From Coleophoma eucalyptorum (Eukaryota > Ascomycota > Leotiomycetes > Helotiales > Dermateaceae): a stretch of DNA of 64,000 nucleotides. A program made the translations under genes and the position numbers. Every line of letters begins with the position of its first letter. Position 1 is the stretch's first letter. The notes under the pieces are model-generated. The model was not told the DNA's origin and did not search any database. It saw only the letters and a list, made by a program, of their open reading frames with translations. Where the stretch lies: positions 1,054,001 to 1,118,000 of the forward strand of contig JALRME010000005.1 in NCBI GenBank assembly GCA_026120035.1, in the 5' to 3' direction. Below, piece after piece: positions 45,915 through 57,413 of the stretch.

Positions 45915-46949
45915 TCATTTACCTTCCCATCCCTCGATCTTGAACTCGAACTTCTGATCCCCTTGCCCTCTTTCTATCGACTCCCCATATCCATCATATA
46001 AAGACCTCTCTCGAAAAGTAACCTTACCTTCCCAATCTACAAGTATGATTGTCTGTCGTTGTGTGCCGTAAACTCCGGACATGAAATTCTTTGCTTTCTC
46101 ATCCTCATTTGTGGGTTTGATTACTTTGACATCGCCATTTGTTGCATGTCCATTTTCAAGTGGTTTTGCAGCAGCAATCTCATCAGCTTTCGGGATCTGG
46201 TCAGGATTTTCGGCTCCTATGCGAGGAATGAAAACCGACTCCCGAAGTTGATACAGATAGTCATCGAAAGACTCATTTTCTTTGGCTGGTGGAAGTGTAT
46301 CGGTGTCCAGAGCTTTGAATAGTGCATCGACAAGTTTCTCTTCATTCCAGTCCTCGTTTGATGCCTGTTCAATTACCGCCCTTATCATCTCCTTGCCCAT
46401 CTTGACTTTTGGCCAGACCTGCGGGTCATGGAATGAAGTATTGCTCAAGCCATGGACTTGATCTCTTTCACCAGCAATCCAGGGCACATCCTCTACCCCA
46501 CCACTCCGGTTTGATATAACCGCCAATGGCTGGATTCCACTCTCTCTATCTCTTCGCAGCTTCCCTGCTACCAAACTGAAGCCGCCAACTCCCTTCACAC
46601 CCCCATCCTCAAAAAGCCGCTTCACAAAAGTGGCCGTATCCACTTCGTCTTCAGCTCCTAGCCAAGCTGTAACCATCCCGCCCCTACTCTTCAGGCCTTG
46701 TATTGGATGTGAAGGGTCATCGGTTTCGCGGAAATTGGTCAGAACGGCGAAGTTTCCCGACTTTGTAATTCCCAGCCATGTTCCCTGCTCTGATCGGAGG
46801 AGATCGCGGGATGAGAGGACTTGTTGGTTGTTATTTGCGGAAGCCCACCAGTGTGGAAGGGAGGTAGGTCGCAGAATGAATTCGTCACGATTGTCAAGTA
46901 TGATTAGTGCATATGAAGGATGCGCGGTTGTGATCAAGGCGATACACAT
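45915..46949 (-). CDS. TANGO2/NRDE-domain protein
   Basis: A single exon of 344 aa. The start MCIALITTAHPSYALIILDN followed by RDEF is the N-terminal NRDE block (Cys2 next to Met, as in the Ntn-like fold). Then come LRPTSLPHWWA, RDLLRSEQGTWLGITKSGNF, LTNFRE and RGGMVTAWL. Human TANGO2 members have been linked to Golgi organisation and to haem or lipid handling; the biochemical role is not settled. The C terminus YGTQRQTIILVDWEGKVTFRE is also family-typical. No targeting signal is obvious. Confidence 0.93.
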   Translation of the reverse strand: MCIALITTAHPSYALIILDNRDEFILRPTSLPHWWASANNNQQVLSSRDLLRSEQGTWLGITKSGNFAVLTNFRETDDPSHPIQGLKSRGGMVTAWLGAEDEVDTATFVKRLFEDGGVKGVGGFSLVAGKLRRDRESGIQPLAVISNRSGGVEDVPWIAGERDQVHGLSNTSFHDPQVWPKVKMGKEMIRAVIEQASNEDWNEEKLVDALFKALDTDTLPPAKENESFDDYLYQLRESVFIPRIGAENPDQIPKADEIAAAKPLENGHATNGDVKVIKPTNEDEKAKNFMSGVYGTQRQTIILVDWEGKVTFRERSLYDGYGESIERGQGDQKFEFKIEGWEGK

Positions 46950-47724
46950 GTCGGTGAAGGTGTATGTGATAACGAGGAAGAAGGACGAAGTGGCCGGGTA
47001 TGCACCAGAATAACCATAGCATTCACAACCTCGACTCTACTGGCAGCTTATATACAACTTGCGACTCCAAGTTGTGGAGTGATGTCGGCGGACAGAGGAA
47101 AAGATGTCGGGAAAGGAAGCAGGTGACGCAGGGCAATGTCGGGCGGTGAGCGAAAGAAGCTCGGGAAGCGCTCAGGGTTCAAGCCACCTCCACACCAAAT
47201 ACCAGCCGGGCTTGGCGGGCTAAGGAACTCGGGTTAAGGAGTCAAGCCACAGGGGAATCAGTCAGATGATGGGAGATGATGCAAGTCCGGGATGGCTCAG
47301 CCAGGCTGCAGCTGATCATGCAAGACTCGAGGGAATTGCGAGTCGGCTTTAAGGGTAGCATACAATGCCATGTGCTTGCTGCTCTGCTTTCTTCAACCAT
47401 ACTGCATATCGCCTCATCAAGCATCCGTCCAGGCGCCCTGTACCTTCTTTGTTCCTGTCCCGAAGCAACGACGGCTGTTGTCGCCAAAACCAGAAGCCGG
47501 AAATCGCGCATCATCGATAAAGCTCCCTGGCACTGCTAATCGCAGATAAGGAGAAACACGCTAAGCCTGGACTCGAAGGCATCCGGATCTGACTCGTCTT
47601 CCTTCCTCTCCTGTTACAACACACCGCCAGCCCTTCTTCATCCTTTTATATATGAACGATAGACCCTCTTAAAAGCCTATTCCTCTCCAATTCATTGCTT
47701 CTGCGTTGTCAGCTGAATGTGATC
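46950..47724. promoter_or_regulatory. Divergent promoter region of TANGO2-like and REEP-like genes
   Basis: About 775 bases between two divergent starts. A CTTTTATATATG element near 47642 is a TATA-like candidate for the REEP-like gene, about 80 bases before its ATG. No further gene. Confidence 0.45.
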
Positions 47725-48950
47725 ATGTTTGATACTTTTGCAAGGCTCTTATCGTGAGTACCCCGCGATGCTGCTTACTCCATATCTCCGTTTGCCTCGT
47801 TCGCAATGACGAGCTTCGAGGATGAAATACAAAGACATAGAACTGAATCTGCGTACTAGGTCCATTCCCACTTTCGTCTTCCCGGTCTTCGCATCCTATA
47901 AGGCCCTCAAGTCCAGCGACCCCGCGCTCCTGACACCATGGCTCATGTATTGGGTTGTCCTCGCATGCGCATTGCTGTTTGAATCCTGGGTGGGATTTAT
48001 ACTTGTCTGGTATGTCTACACGCTGGAATTTGGATGGAATCCCGCTAATAGGAAATAGGGTTCCATTCTATGCTTGGATTCGTTTGGGATTCCTCCTCTA
48101 CCTTATCCTCCCTCAGACCCAAGGCGCGAAGATACTATATCAGAATCATGTTCATCCATTCCTCGAAGAGAACGAGCGTTCCATCGATGATTTCATCTCT
48201 TCTGCGCATGAGCGTGCAAAGGCTGCGGGCCTCAACTACCTTAAGCAAGCGATCGAGCTCATCAAGCAGCATGTGCTCGGCCTTCCTCCGAAGGAAGCAA
48301 CTCCACCACCAACCCCATCATCATATAGCTATGCTCAGAGTCTTTTTGCTCGCTTCAATCTTCCATCAGCACGCCCAGCACCAGCTGCCACATCTGGGAG
48401 CACTGCCAACGACTTTTACTCTCTGCTAGCATCTGCAGTAACAGCTGCAACCTCAGCTTCCGTCAATGCCGCAACCAATCGATCTTCTGCTTCGCAGCCG
48501 ATGGATCTTTCCAACTCGGGCACCTTGATTCCTCCTACAGTCTTTGGAGCCGATCGTATGACTTTTATTTCGGCACAACGCGAACGTCTCTCTATTCTCC
48601 TCTCTGCACTCGACAAAGAAGCCAGCAACCTCCAAGAAGGTGGGACTCCGATGAGATCATTATCTGAAGTATCACTTGACCGGAGTGTTGACGAAACCGA
48701 GGAAAGGCCAAGAAGCGCAATGAGTGCTCTGAGCAAGAGCCGAAGCGAGGCTGATTTCGAGAAGATCGACGCAGAGAGTGGTGCTGAAGAGGTAGAGATG
48801 GGTAAGAGACAGACCGCCAGGAGAGCTCAGAGTTCAGGGTGGATGCCCTGGAGCTGGGGTGCTTCTGTAAAGGCCGACGAAGGACCAGATACTGCCATGA
48901 CTGGCACCGATGACCAAAGCAACGCAAAAAGCACAGGCATTGAGATCTAG
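47725..48950 (+). CDS. REEP/TB2-DP1-HVA22 family ER-shaping protein
   Basis: Three exons: 47725-47753, 47860-48009 and 48059-48950; 356 aa. It begins MFDTFARLLSSIPTFVFPVF and continues with ASYKALKSSDPALLTPWLMYWVVLA, FESWVGFILVWVPFYAW and a RLGFLLYLILPQTQGAKILY block, the hairpin-helix TB2/DP1/HVA22 domain. The LxPWLMYW and LPQTQGAxxLY elements are typical. Such proteins bend tubular ER and bind microtubules. The long C terminus (about residues 140-356) is Ser/Ala-rich and carries a coiled segment RERLSILLSALDKEA, longer than yeast Yop1 and more like filamentous-fungal REEPs. Exon 1 is only 29 nt; the 106-nt intron 1 is longer than most here. Confidence 0.9.
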
Positions 48951-49967
48951 GTTTTCTGCCGTGCTTTTCGATTGGAGTTTTGGTTTAAGTATCCCACGGA
49001 TTACGGAGTATATTTTCTACTGAAGGTTTGGAAGGATAGATGGGTTTTCTGGTTTCCTTCGGGGACAGTTTCTAGACGGTAGATCTGTCAATGGCAGGGC
49101 TCTGGAGAAGGAACAGTCATGATCATCATAACTATCAAGTAAACAAGTGAGAAGAAAGCAACATATTCAGCTCCTTAGATTACCATATTCCTGTTTTACG
49201 TGACCAGTACTTGTTATCCAACATAATACGCTTCATGTGATTAATATCTGTCAATTCCCCTTTTCAAGCTCTGCCATTCAACGATCTAAGAACTCGGATT
49301 AATAAATTCTTGAAAGCCGTGCACAAAAGTCGGAGCTTGGTCAATTGCGGGTGTCGGATGAAGACTCAAGTCTGAACAATTGAGAATGTTCCATACTGAA
49401 GCCAACTTCAACACGCCAAATTTACATGCCACAGCGCCTAACCAATATATCAAGATATACTGATAACAGGAACTCGGTTCTCTTCTTGCTGCCTGCAGTA
49501 TTTTGATGCTGTGCTCTAACAATTAATTTACAGCAACACATAATAGAATATCTGCGGTGTTGCTTATTAGAAGGTTCCTTGGCTCTGACAAAGCCGATAC
49601 TCGGGTATATGCCGTATGCCCGCTGTGGAAGGAGCCATTCACATGCATATCGTGCCGGAATGCCCACAAATAAAGCGAACAAGAGATAGCAAGGACAGGC
49701 GTTAGATTTCAGATGGCGCGATGGCTTCATTATTGCCTCCCGTATCCGGAGCTAAGTAATTATCCCCGCCCTTGACTCCGTGACTTCATTGTGCATACCC
49801 ACAATGCACTCCTCCCTGGCTGAAACATAAATTGAATCTTCGGGAGGAGAAGGTATAATTACGAAGCAACCACTCTTTCCCTCTCACTCTTCAGTCAAGC
49901 TTTCCTTTTCCTCATTCTCAATCGCCGTCGACCAAAATCTTGAAGTCCGGATTCCAATCACGTAATC
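48951..49967. other. Intergenic region
   Basis: About 1 kb, AT-leaning. The last 100 bases before the aldo/keto reductase are CT-rich (CTCTCACTCTTC) as in many fungal promoters. Nothing else recognised. Confidence 0.45.
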
Positions 49968-51232
49968 ATGGCTGCGCAACAAAAACCTGAGATGCCACCC
50001 GGGCTCAAGGCTTCAGTGGAGGCAAGTAAGGCCGAATATGTCCAACTGGGGAAAAGCGGACTCCGCGTATCCGTTCCCATTTTTGGCGCTATGAGTCTTG
50101 GAAATCCAGCTTGGGCGCCTTGGGTTCTGGATGAGGAGAAGGTGAACTTCAATTCCACCATTCCTTTCTTATGAGTAGATCACCTGACATCTTACACAGT
50201 CTCTTCCTCTCCTCAAAGCTGCTTATGATCGTGGCTTGAATACCTGGGACACGGCCAACGTCTATTCCAATGGCGATTCCGAGAGAGTTGTGGGCAGGGC
50301 GCTCAAAAAGTTCGATATTCCGCGTCACAAGGTTGTCATATTGACTAAGTGTTTTTCTGCTGTGGGCGAAGAGCCGGGATTGAGGACGATGTTTTTCCCC
50401 AAGGAGCTGACTATTAGTAAAGATTACGTGAACCAGAAAGGTATATTCTGCTGTTGGCCTTGGGGCCCCAAATTCTTTGATATTCGGATGAATAGATGGC
50501 TTATCAACTCTCAGGACTTTCCCGTCAAGCCATCTTCGCACAAGTTGAAGCCTCTTTGGCCCGCTTGGACACGACATATATCGACCTCCTCCAAATCCAC
50601 CGGTTCGACAAGACCGTGCCGATCGAAGAGACCATGGAAGCTCTGCACGATCTTGTACGCTCTGGTAAAGTACGCTACATTGGCGCCTCATCCATGTGGG
50701 CTGTTGAGTTTGCCCAGATGCAGTTCGTAGCTGAAAAGCATGGTTGGACGAAGTTCATCAGCATGCAAAACCACTACAATCTCCTTTATAGAGAGGAGGA
50801 GAGGGAGATGAACCGTTTCTGCGATATGACGGGTGTTGGTTTGATCCCAGTATGCTTCCTCAATCACTATATATTTTTGGAACCGTTTTTTGACGAAACA
50901 TTCTACAGTGGGCACCTCTCTGCCGTGGCAACCTTGCCCGGCCGCTTGAGAAGTTCGGTACAACCACTCGTTCAAAGCCTGAACAGGAATTATCCGAGAG
51001 TGAAAAAAAGACGATTGAACGTGTGCAGGAGCTAGCAGAGAAGAAGGATTGGAAGATGAGCCAGGTCTCTCTTGCGTGGATCAACAAAAGGATTTCAAGC
51101 CCAATCATTGGATTCAGTAGTGTGGACCGGATTGATGAAGCCATTGATGTTCGTGGCAAGACTCTCACAGAGGAAGAGGAAAAATATTTGGAGGAGCTCT
51201 ATGAGCCTAAAGCTATCAAGGGCCACTCTTAA
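49968..51232 (+). CDS. Aldo/keto reductase
   Basis: Four exons: 49968-50141, 50200-50440, 50515-50849 and 50909-51232; introns 58-74 nt; 357 aa. It opens [20 protein letters not shown] and has [20 protein letters not shown] (Asp and Tyr of the catalytic tetrad), KVVILTKCF (Lys), [11 protein letters not shown] (His), [44 protein letters not shown] and [15 protein letters not shown]. This is the AKR/NAD(P)H-dependent group related to YakC/Gcy-like and norsolorinic acid reductase-type fungal enzymes. Substrate is not readable. The first 22 residues have no targeting signal. It is convergent with the HET gene at 51504. Confidence 0.94.
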
Positions 51233-51503
51233 GCCAGAGCCAGGATGAGACGCTGATCTTGAGGATGATCTTGAGGATGACTTAAGCGAGCTGAGGAATC
51301 TTTTCTTTAACCGCTTAGGTGCGAGTAAAGGCAGAAACAAGTCTTAGAACCTTTCAGACTACGAAAATAAATGGTTCTTAACATATCATCTTTTATCCAT
51401 AAGAGAAGAATGCTTTCGGTCTATATAGGGTCTCCCACAACTCCAACGGCTTCTCCTGTCCCTATTTCTCTTTTTACATTCCAGTATCACAACCCAAGGT
51501 CTA

Positions 51504-53700
51504 TTAGAAAATCTTAACCGTCCTGGCCATCCAATCCAGTTCCCGAAGCTTGTCAGAGTGAGGTATCCTAGCAATACCGACTCGAGTATACCCGTTTACC
51601 TCCTTTGGAACAGCCTTGAGCATGAGGCACCACAAAACATCATGCGGGAACGAGGGAAGCTCTGAGCTCTGCTCATCATTCTCACCTGGGCTCTCCGCCA
51701 CTAAGAGATAACTCACCCCGTCGAGTATTCTATCCAACCCGTACTCTTGCACAGATACAGGGGTATCAAAGTCGCATACAATTTGTCCTTGCTCAGGACG
51801 AATAAGCTGGTCAGGGGCGGAATATTCCTCCCAAGGATACTGGTCATTCCTATTAGAGTACAAATCATACTGCTCGCCACACTTATTCACAAATGGAGCT
51901 GGTCGATTAATACTCGCTGTGGCTGTCGCAGGTACCCACATGCTGCAAATTTGCAAGTAGGAGCCCTCGACTGGAGTATCAACAAATGTCTGAGAGACAC
52001 CTTTCAGACAGATATCACAGGACTTGATTCTGGACCTAAAGTCAAGAAATAGCAAATCATCAGATATCGGCCAGTATGCCCGCTCACTTCTACGGAGATC
52101 CAGAGAGGCCCAGCTCCACGAAGGCGCCAGGTAACTTTCACGCAGCTCTCCGTCTTGGTTTACTCGCCAAAGTAGACCTCTGTGCAAATCCTGCTTCCAC
52201 ATGCCGGCTTTGTATGTCATTTCAGTTTGGAGGTATATTTCTTCAACAAGGGCTGCTATAGCAGGAAATATGTCCTGGACGTCTGTGAAGGATCGCTGAA
52301 CATAATTGCTCAACATGTCATACCAGTGGTGAAGCAAGTAGTCTACTCGTGTCCAAGAACCCCCAAGGTTAGTCTTCCAATTGTTGCCCGTGCTTCTCCA
52401 TTCGTCTTTAGAATCCTGTAAGAAAAACATCTTCATGTCTCCGTCACCGAATCCACGGAACTTATGATCGGTTTCGCTGGGACTGCCCTCTGAGCAATAC
52501 ATACTCTGGCAACTCCAGAAGAGTTGCTGGGCACTGATGTGAAGTGTCCGCGGGGAGAGTACCCACTCTTGTAGTGTCCATCCCCTGGATCCGAGGACAT
52601 CGTACTTCGACCTAGCTGCCAATCCCTTTCGAATCTGAAATTTGCCTGAGCGTTGCTGTGGCCTACAGAAATAGGGAATTGTCACTGGTTGCAGAGTGAG
52701 TGGCTCTCTGTCGCCGAGAAAGCCTTGAATAGCTGAACTGGCATGGTCCACTGCGATTGTTAACTTGGCTCCTCGATAAACATTATGCATATGGCCTATT
52801 TCTCGCAGTTTATCGTCCTTGTCGTCCTGGATAATACACAAAGAATCAACCCCTAAAAGTTTCGATATGGTTGAGTAATAGGTTTTTTGCTAAAGGGGCA
52901 AGGTTGCTTACAGAGATAACGTAAATTTAACGCCCTTGTGACAATAATTGCGTCTTGGATAGTCCTTGGGAGTATAGAGGTATCAATGGCTTGCTTAAGG
53001 AATGATAGATTGGCCTTTGTAGTTTTGAATACTGCATCCCTACCCCAGCAGTAGCTCAATGCCACCCAGGGTTCCCTTAGATCCTGAGTAGTCAGGAGAT
53101 ATGGCTTTTCCCCTGAAGCCAAGCCGACGTCGATCACACGGGTGGGCATTTCATTGGATAACTGCACCGGGCATGATTCATGGTTTTCTATACAAAGGCT
53201 CATCTGGCTTTGCACAAATGACGCACACCGCTCAGCGGTAGTGTGGTCGGCGACAATTCTATCAGAGACCATATTTCGTTGAGCAAATAAATCGTCTATG
53301 TGCAAGTCATTTTCAGAAAGCCTTGCTATAGGAATTGCACAAACAAACCCTCATCCACCGCCAATCCAAAGGACCCGAACCCTCTCCCTGGACTAGAACC
53401 AAACCTGACTTGCATCTCTGAGCTTCTGAACCTCCGAAGGTAAACTTTGGAGTTGGCGTATTGATCAAGGTGTGGTGAAATCGACGGATCCTCGCATATC
53501 ATTTTACACAGCAAGCATCCTCGACTCCCGGCTTGGACCAGTTCTTGTACAGAAGAATGGTGCTCTATATCCCTGATGGGTTGGTCTCCAACTTCTGCTA
53601 ATTGTTGACATTTGTTACAGAAGCCGTCGATAATACTAGATTCGTCTATCTCAGCCTCTTGAATGGGCCTATATACGCTCGAACAGGCAGTTGCTGCCAT
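51504..53700 (-). CDS. HET-domain protein with N-terminal Cys-rich segment
   Basis: Three exons: 53349-53700, 52912-53295 and 51504-52852; introns 53 and 59 nt; 694 aa. The N terminus has FCNKCQQL and SRGCLLCKMIC (CxxC pairs at about residues 27-70), common in long fungal HET proteins. The HET domain follows: LREPWVALSYCWGRD, SILPRTIQDAIIVTRALNLR, then YLWVDSLCIIQDDKDDKL across intron 2, VYRGAKLTIAVDHA and SRGWTLQEWVLSPRTLHI. The rest is a variable WD-free C terminus that includes WSWASLD. This is the longer 'CxxC-HET' type, unlike the two other HET loci in the window. It likely works in incompatibility or a related immune-like response. ATG 53698-53700 is chosen because upstream in-frame codons lack ATG. 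Confidence 0.9.
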
Positions 53701-56700
53701 TTTTTTTCCAAGTTGCTGTACGGGAACATTTGACTTTCTTACCGTCACCTATCCATCAACATGGCCAGTTGTCTTTCAGTGGACGGAATTTGATCTAAGG
53801 CAAGGTTTAAAGGAAACTGTGAAGCTCGAGAAATCTAGGTAGCCACCGAGGAAGATGTCAGCCACGGCCTCCACTTTATGTGCTCGTGGATCCCGTGACG
53901 CATATCATTGTCACGGGGTTACAAACGTCCTAGGCTCGACAAAAGACGGGTTCTATTACAAGTCCTATTATCAATATATTGTTCATTGAAACATTTGGTA
54001 CTCCTGTTTGACCTAATAAAGATAATTATCTTAAATTGAAGCCAAGTAGCGACGAAGAGAGTTATGGAGCAGAAGCTAAATTCGGATATGATCTTGTGTT
54101 GCTAGGCCTTGGTGTCTTCTAAGCAGAGCTACAGTAATGGTTAAGATTGTAGGCAGTGAATTTCAAAATATTCTCATTGTACCAGGCTTGTTCATAGTTT
54201 CAGGTAGCATTGCACCAATGGGAGCATTCTTGTTGCAGACAAATCGACAACGCAAGCATATTCCGATATGACTGCCTAAGACATTTAGGGAAAGCTTGGG
54301 AAATCGACCTGGCCCTTTCAATCTAAATGCAACATCATCTACCATACCCAAGAATGCTCGGAGAAAAAGCTGACGTAGTAAGACACTGGATGGGACTTGA
54401 TGGCAAGAATACCAGCCAATCAACGAGTATGGGTTTGAGGGATTTTAGCTGCAAAGCAAAAGTGTTTCTGAACTCGCCCCGGTTCTCTCCCCCAACCCAC
54501 ATCTTAAATTGTCAGGAATCTTTGGTTGCTGCTTGCATAACCTTACCAATATTTTCACAATCGATGTCCTGCAGCGCGGTATCTTCAAGCCTTCATATCC
54601 TAGGATCTTTCTTGGATCAAGTTCGTGTACAATGTCCATAAAAATCATTTAACAACTCAGATTCGAGTGAATATACTTACTAAGTTCTCTTTTAAGAATT
54701 TATGTTTCCTTTTACATCCATCCTCATAAATAAGCCAAGAGTAAGGAAAAGTTCAGTGATCGGCGCTCGCTCGCTTAGAGCATGTCCGTACTTGAAAACG
54801 GTCCCTTGAGTATTGCTGGGGACTTTGATCCTTACGAGGCTCGGCACTCTCGAGACTTAGGTAATATTTCAAGGTCCGAGCCGGGGTAAATGATACAGGC
54901 CTCAATCAAGTCACTAGAAATCGAGAGGTAGAGAGCAAGATAAACAGCTACTTCGGATATGGCTTTGCCGAGGCCTCAGAGCTATCCCGACATATCCGAT
55001 GTCGTCTTCAGCCATTTCACGAGCTGCAAAAGGGAGTGTGAGATAAAACTGCGCCTAGCAGAGTCAGACGGGTGTCGTACTGGAGATGAGTGTTGCACTC
55101 AATATCCGAGATACCCTAGCACGCAGCCCACGCTTCAAGGATTCATAATTGGATGGATCATTTCCCTCACCTTTACTGTAGGAGATTGTTCAGACCCCTC
55201 CGAAAGCGACAGGCTTCTACTTAATAGTCTCACTCCCCTGGTGTATCCAACCGCGACGCAAACCCTAACTCTGGTACGGCCTTGATCAAGTCGACACATG
55301 CCAATCGCTTACCACTACTGCAAGGGTCAGAGGAACGGCTCCAGGTGGCATCACGATTCGTGACTGCAAAAGTCTTCGAGTAACAGTAAGAGGCTCTCCT
55401 CCTGTCGTTGTTATCATCCAGCTTTCCAAATATACCACAGCCAATGCAACAGTGCTCTCAAACAAGGCTACAAACTGTAGTAAACGGGCACAGTATCATC
55501 GAGGTAGATTGTAGCACACCGTTCCTGGGGTCGAACTGCAGCAGCCACGCATCGATAGCAAAGATAGCCAACGCCTTGAAGGCAGTGAGCCAAGCAATAC
55601 CATACTCTAACGCAGCAGTACGAACGTGAAAAAGGGGTCGAAGTCGATCAAAAAGTCTTGATTCGGTTTGCATTTCTCCGTTGGGCTTAGCTGCCGTGGC
55701 GTGCTTATCAGATGGAAATATCGACCAATGAACGGAGGCGAGGATGTTATCAGATCGAAGGACCTCGGGAAGCCGATCCACTCTCGAGACACGCTGCTAC
55801 CCATGCTTTGGGCCGGATAAGGAGGCCCAACCGAGGGGCCGGAGCAGCGTAGTTCAGCATTGAAGTTGGCGATGATCAGATTAGATCGGTTAAGGGCTTT
55901 TCCTTTGTGGTCCCGAATAGCACTCGCAGAGATGGCTTCAGCATTGGTGCCTACTATGTCGGCAGCGCATCATCCACACGAGAGCTGCCAAGCCGGATGG
56001 AAGCAGCAGCAAAACTTGTCCTTCAGCAGCGGTGTACCTACAGTGATGTAATTATGTGACGAAAAACCCCTCCCTCACCTACTAAGTGCGCGCGAGTGTT
56101 CGCGGGCAGGAGCAGGAGCCGCGAGCCCAAAACGTCATCGTGAAAACTCAGCCCGCAACGAACGACCTCACAACCCAAGCTACGGGGAAGCACGACCATC
56201 GATTATTCACCGTCGTGGGGATTCAGAAGGGCATCGTGTTTACCGTCCGGTCGCAGTCGGCAACGGCGGCTGGTTGGTTGCTGTGCAAAGTGGCAGCTTT
56301 TTCCACGCCAGTAAAATTGCCCCTCTGACGTGTCACATGTTTTGTTTTTTGTTTGGGGGGGGGATACCCGCCGCCCACTAGTTTCCCGCGCAACCTCTCG
56401 CCCTCTCCAACCTCTCACCATGGCGAACCCAACCATGCCCTGACATGACACGCCTGCTCAGCTTTTGCTGGTCCAGTCTGACGCCTGACGCCCAGCTGCA
56501 CTGTAGCACCGACGGTACCATACTACTTGGGCCGTCAGCCCCGCCTGCCTCCAATCACCGGCCAACCTCCCAGCGACTCCTTGCCTCCTGCAGCATGCGC
56601 CTCGACCAAAACAGCAACCGGCCCTTGAACCAGCCTTGCTTGCTTTTGGGAAGGTCGAAGGTCCTCCAGCATCCCGTACAAAATTATGTCACATCCACCA

Positions 56701-57413
56701 TTACACCAAGAGCTGTCCATCTCCTCCACTTACTGACCTCCTACATAATCGTTCCTCCATCTCGCAGCTATCTACCGGCCGTGACACAGACTTCCGTACA
56801 TACATACGTCTAGGGTGACGCTGCGCTCCGCATTTTCTGGGCCCTACAGCGTTGTACAGGACCGTCCCAGGCCGTACCAGAGCGTACCGTAGGCAGCACC
56901 TCCCATCTTATCAGATCCGCTGCTGGCGACAACAGAAATCACCTGGCGCCGTGAACCAAGCTCAGGCTCCGCATTAAACACCGGCCCGTCCCCAGCTGCA
57001 GCTGCAAGATACAAAACACAGACTTCCCATGCTTCCTCGAAATCAACTCTGCACCCTTCTTGCATCCTTTACTCCCCCGGCTGTCGCTTCACTACTCTAC
57101 TACGACCATTGCATGCTTTGGAAGGCGCCCGGTCAGCCTTTGCTCATAGGCAATCCAGTTTTCCAGGTGATTTAGCCATCCCGCCTACAATATATGCGAC
57201 CAACGAGCATGCAGCAGTGACCATCACGGCCTCTTCACCATACCACTACCACATTCTTAAACGGCCTTTCGCGTTTGATTTCCACCGCAGCATTGTTTCT
57301 TCACGACGCAAACGAGATTACGATTTGACCCTTCTGCTTACCTACGATACCCAACCCAACACTTAGACTTCTCCGCTACTTATTCTTGTTATTTACGCCG
57401 CGTATCAGGAATC
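53701..57413. other. 3.7-kb gene-free region with composition change
   Basis: The largest gap in the window. The first part (to about 54,760) is AT-rich; after about 56,050 it is GC-rich and includes a nine-G run near 56,356-56,364 and repeated 'GTACCGT/CGTACC' words near 56,850-56,900. Frames such as 54327-54641, 54959-55285 and 55408-55629 have no motif. The right end must hold the promoter and long 5' leader of the siderophore-type carrier. Confidence 0.45.

Noticed and set aside
54327..55781. Several frames of 70-108 codons
   Set aside because: No motif, frames overlap on both strands, none shows splice-consistent extension.
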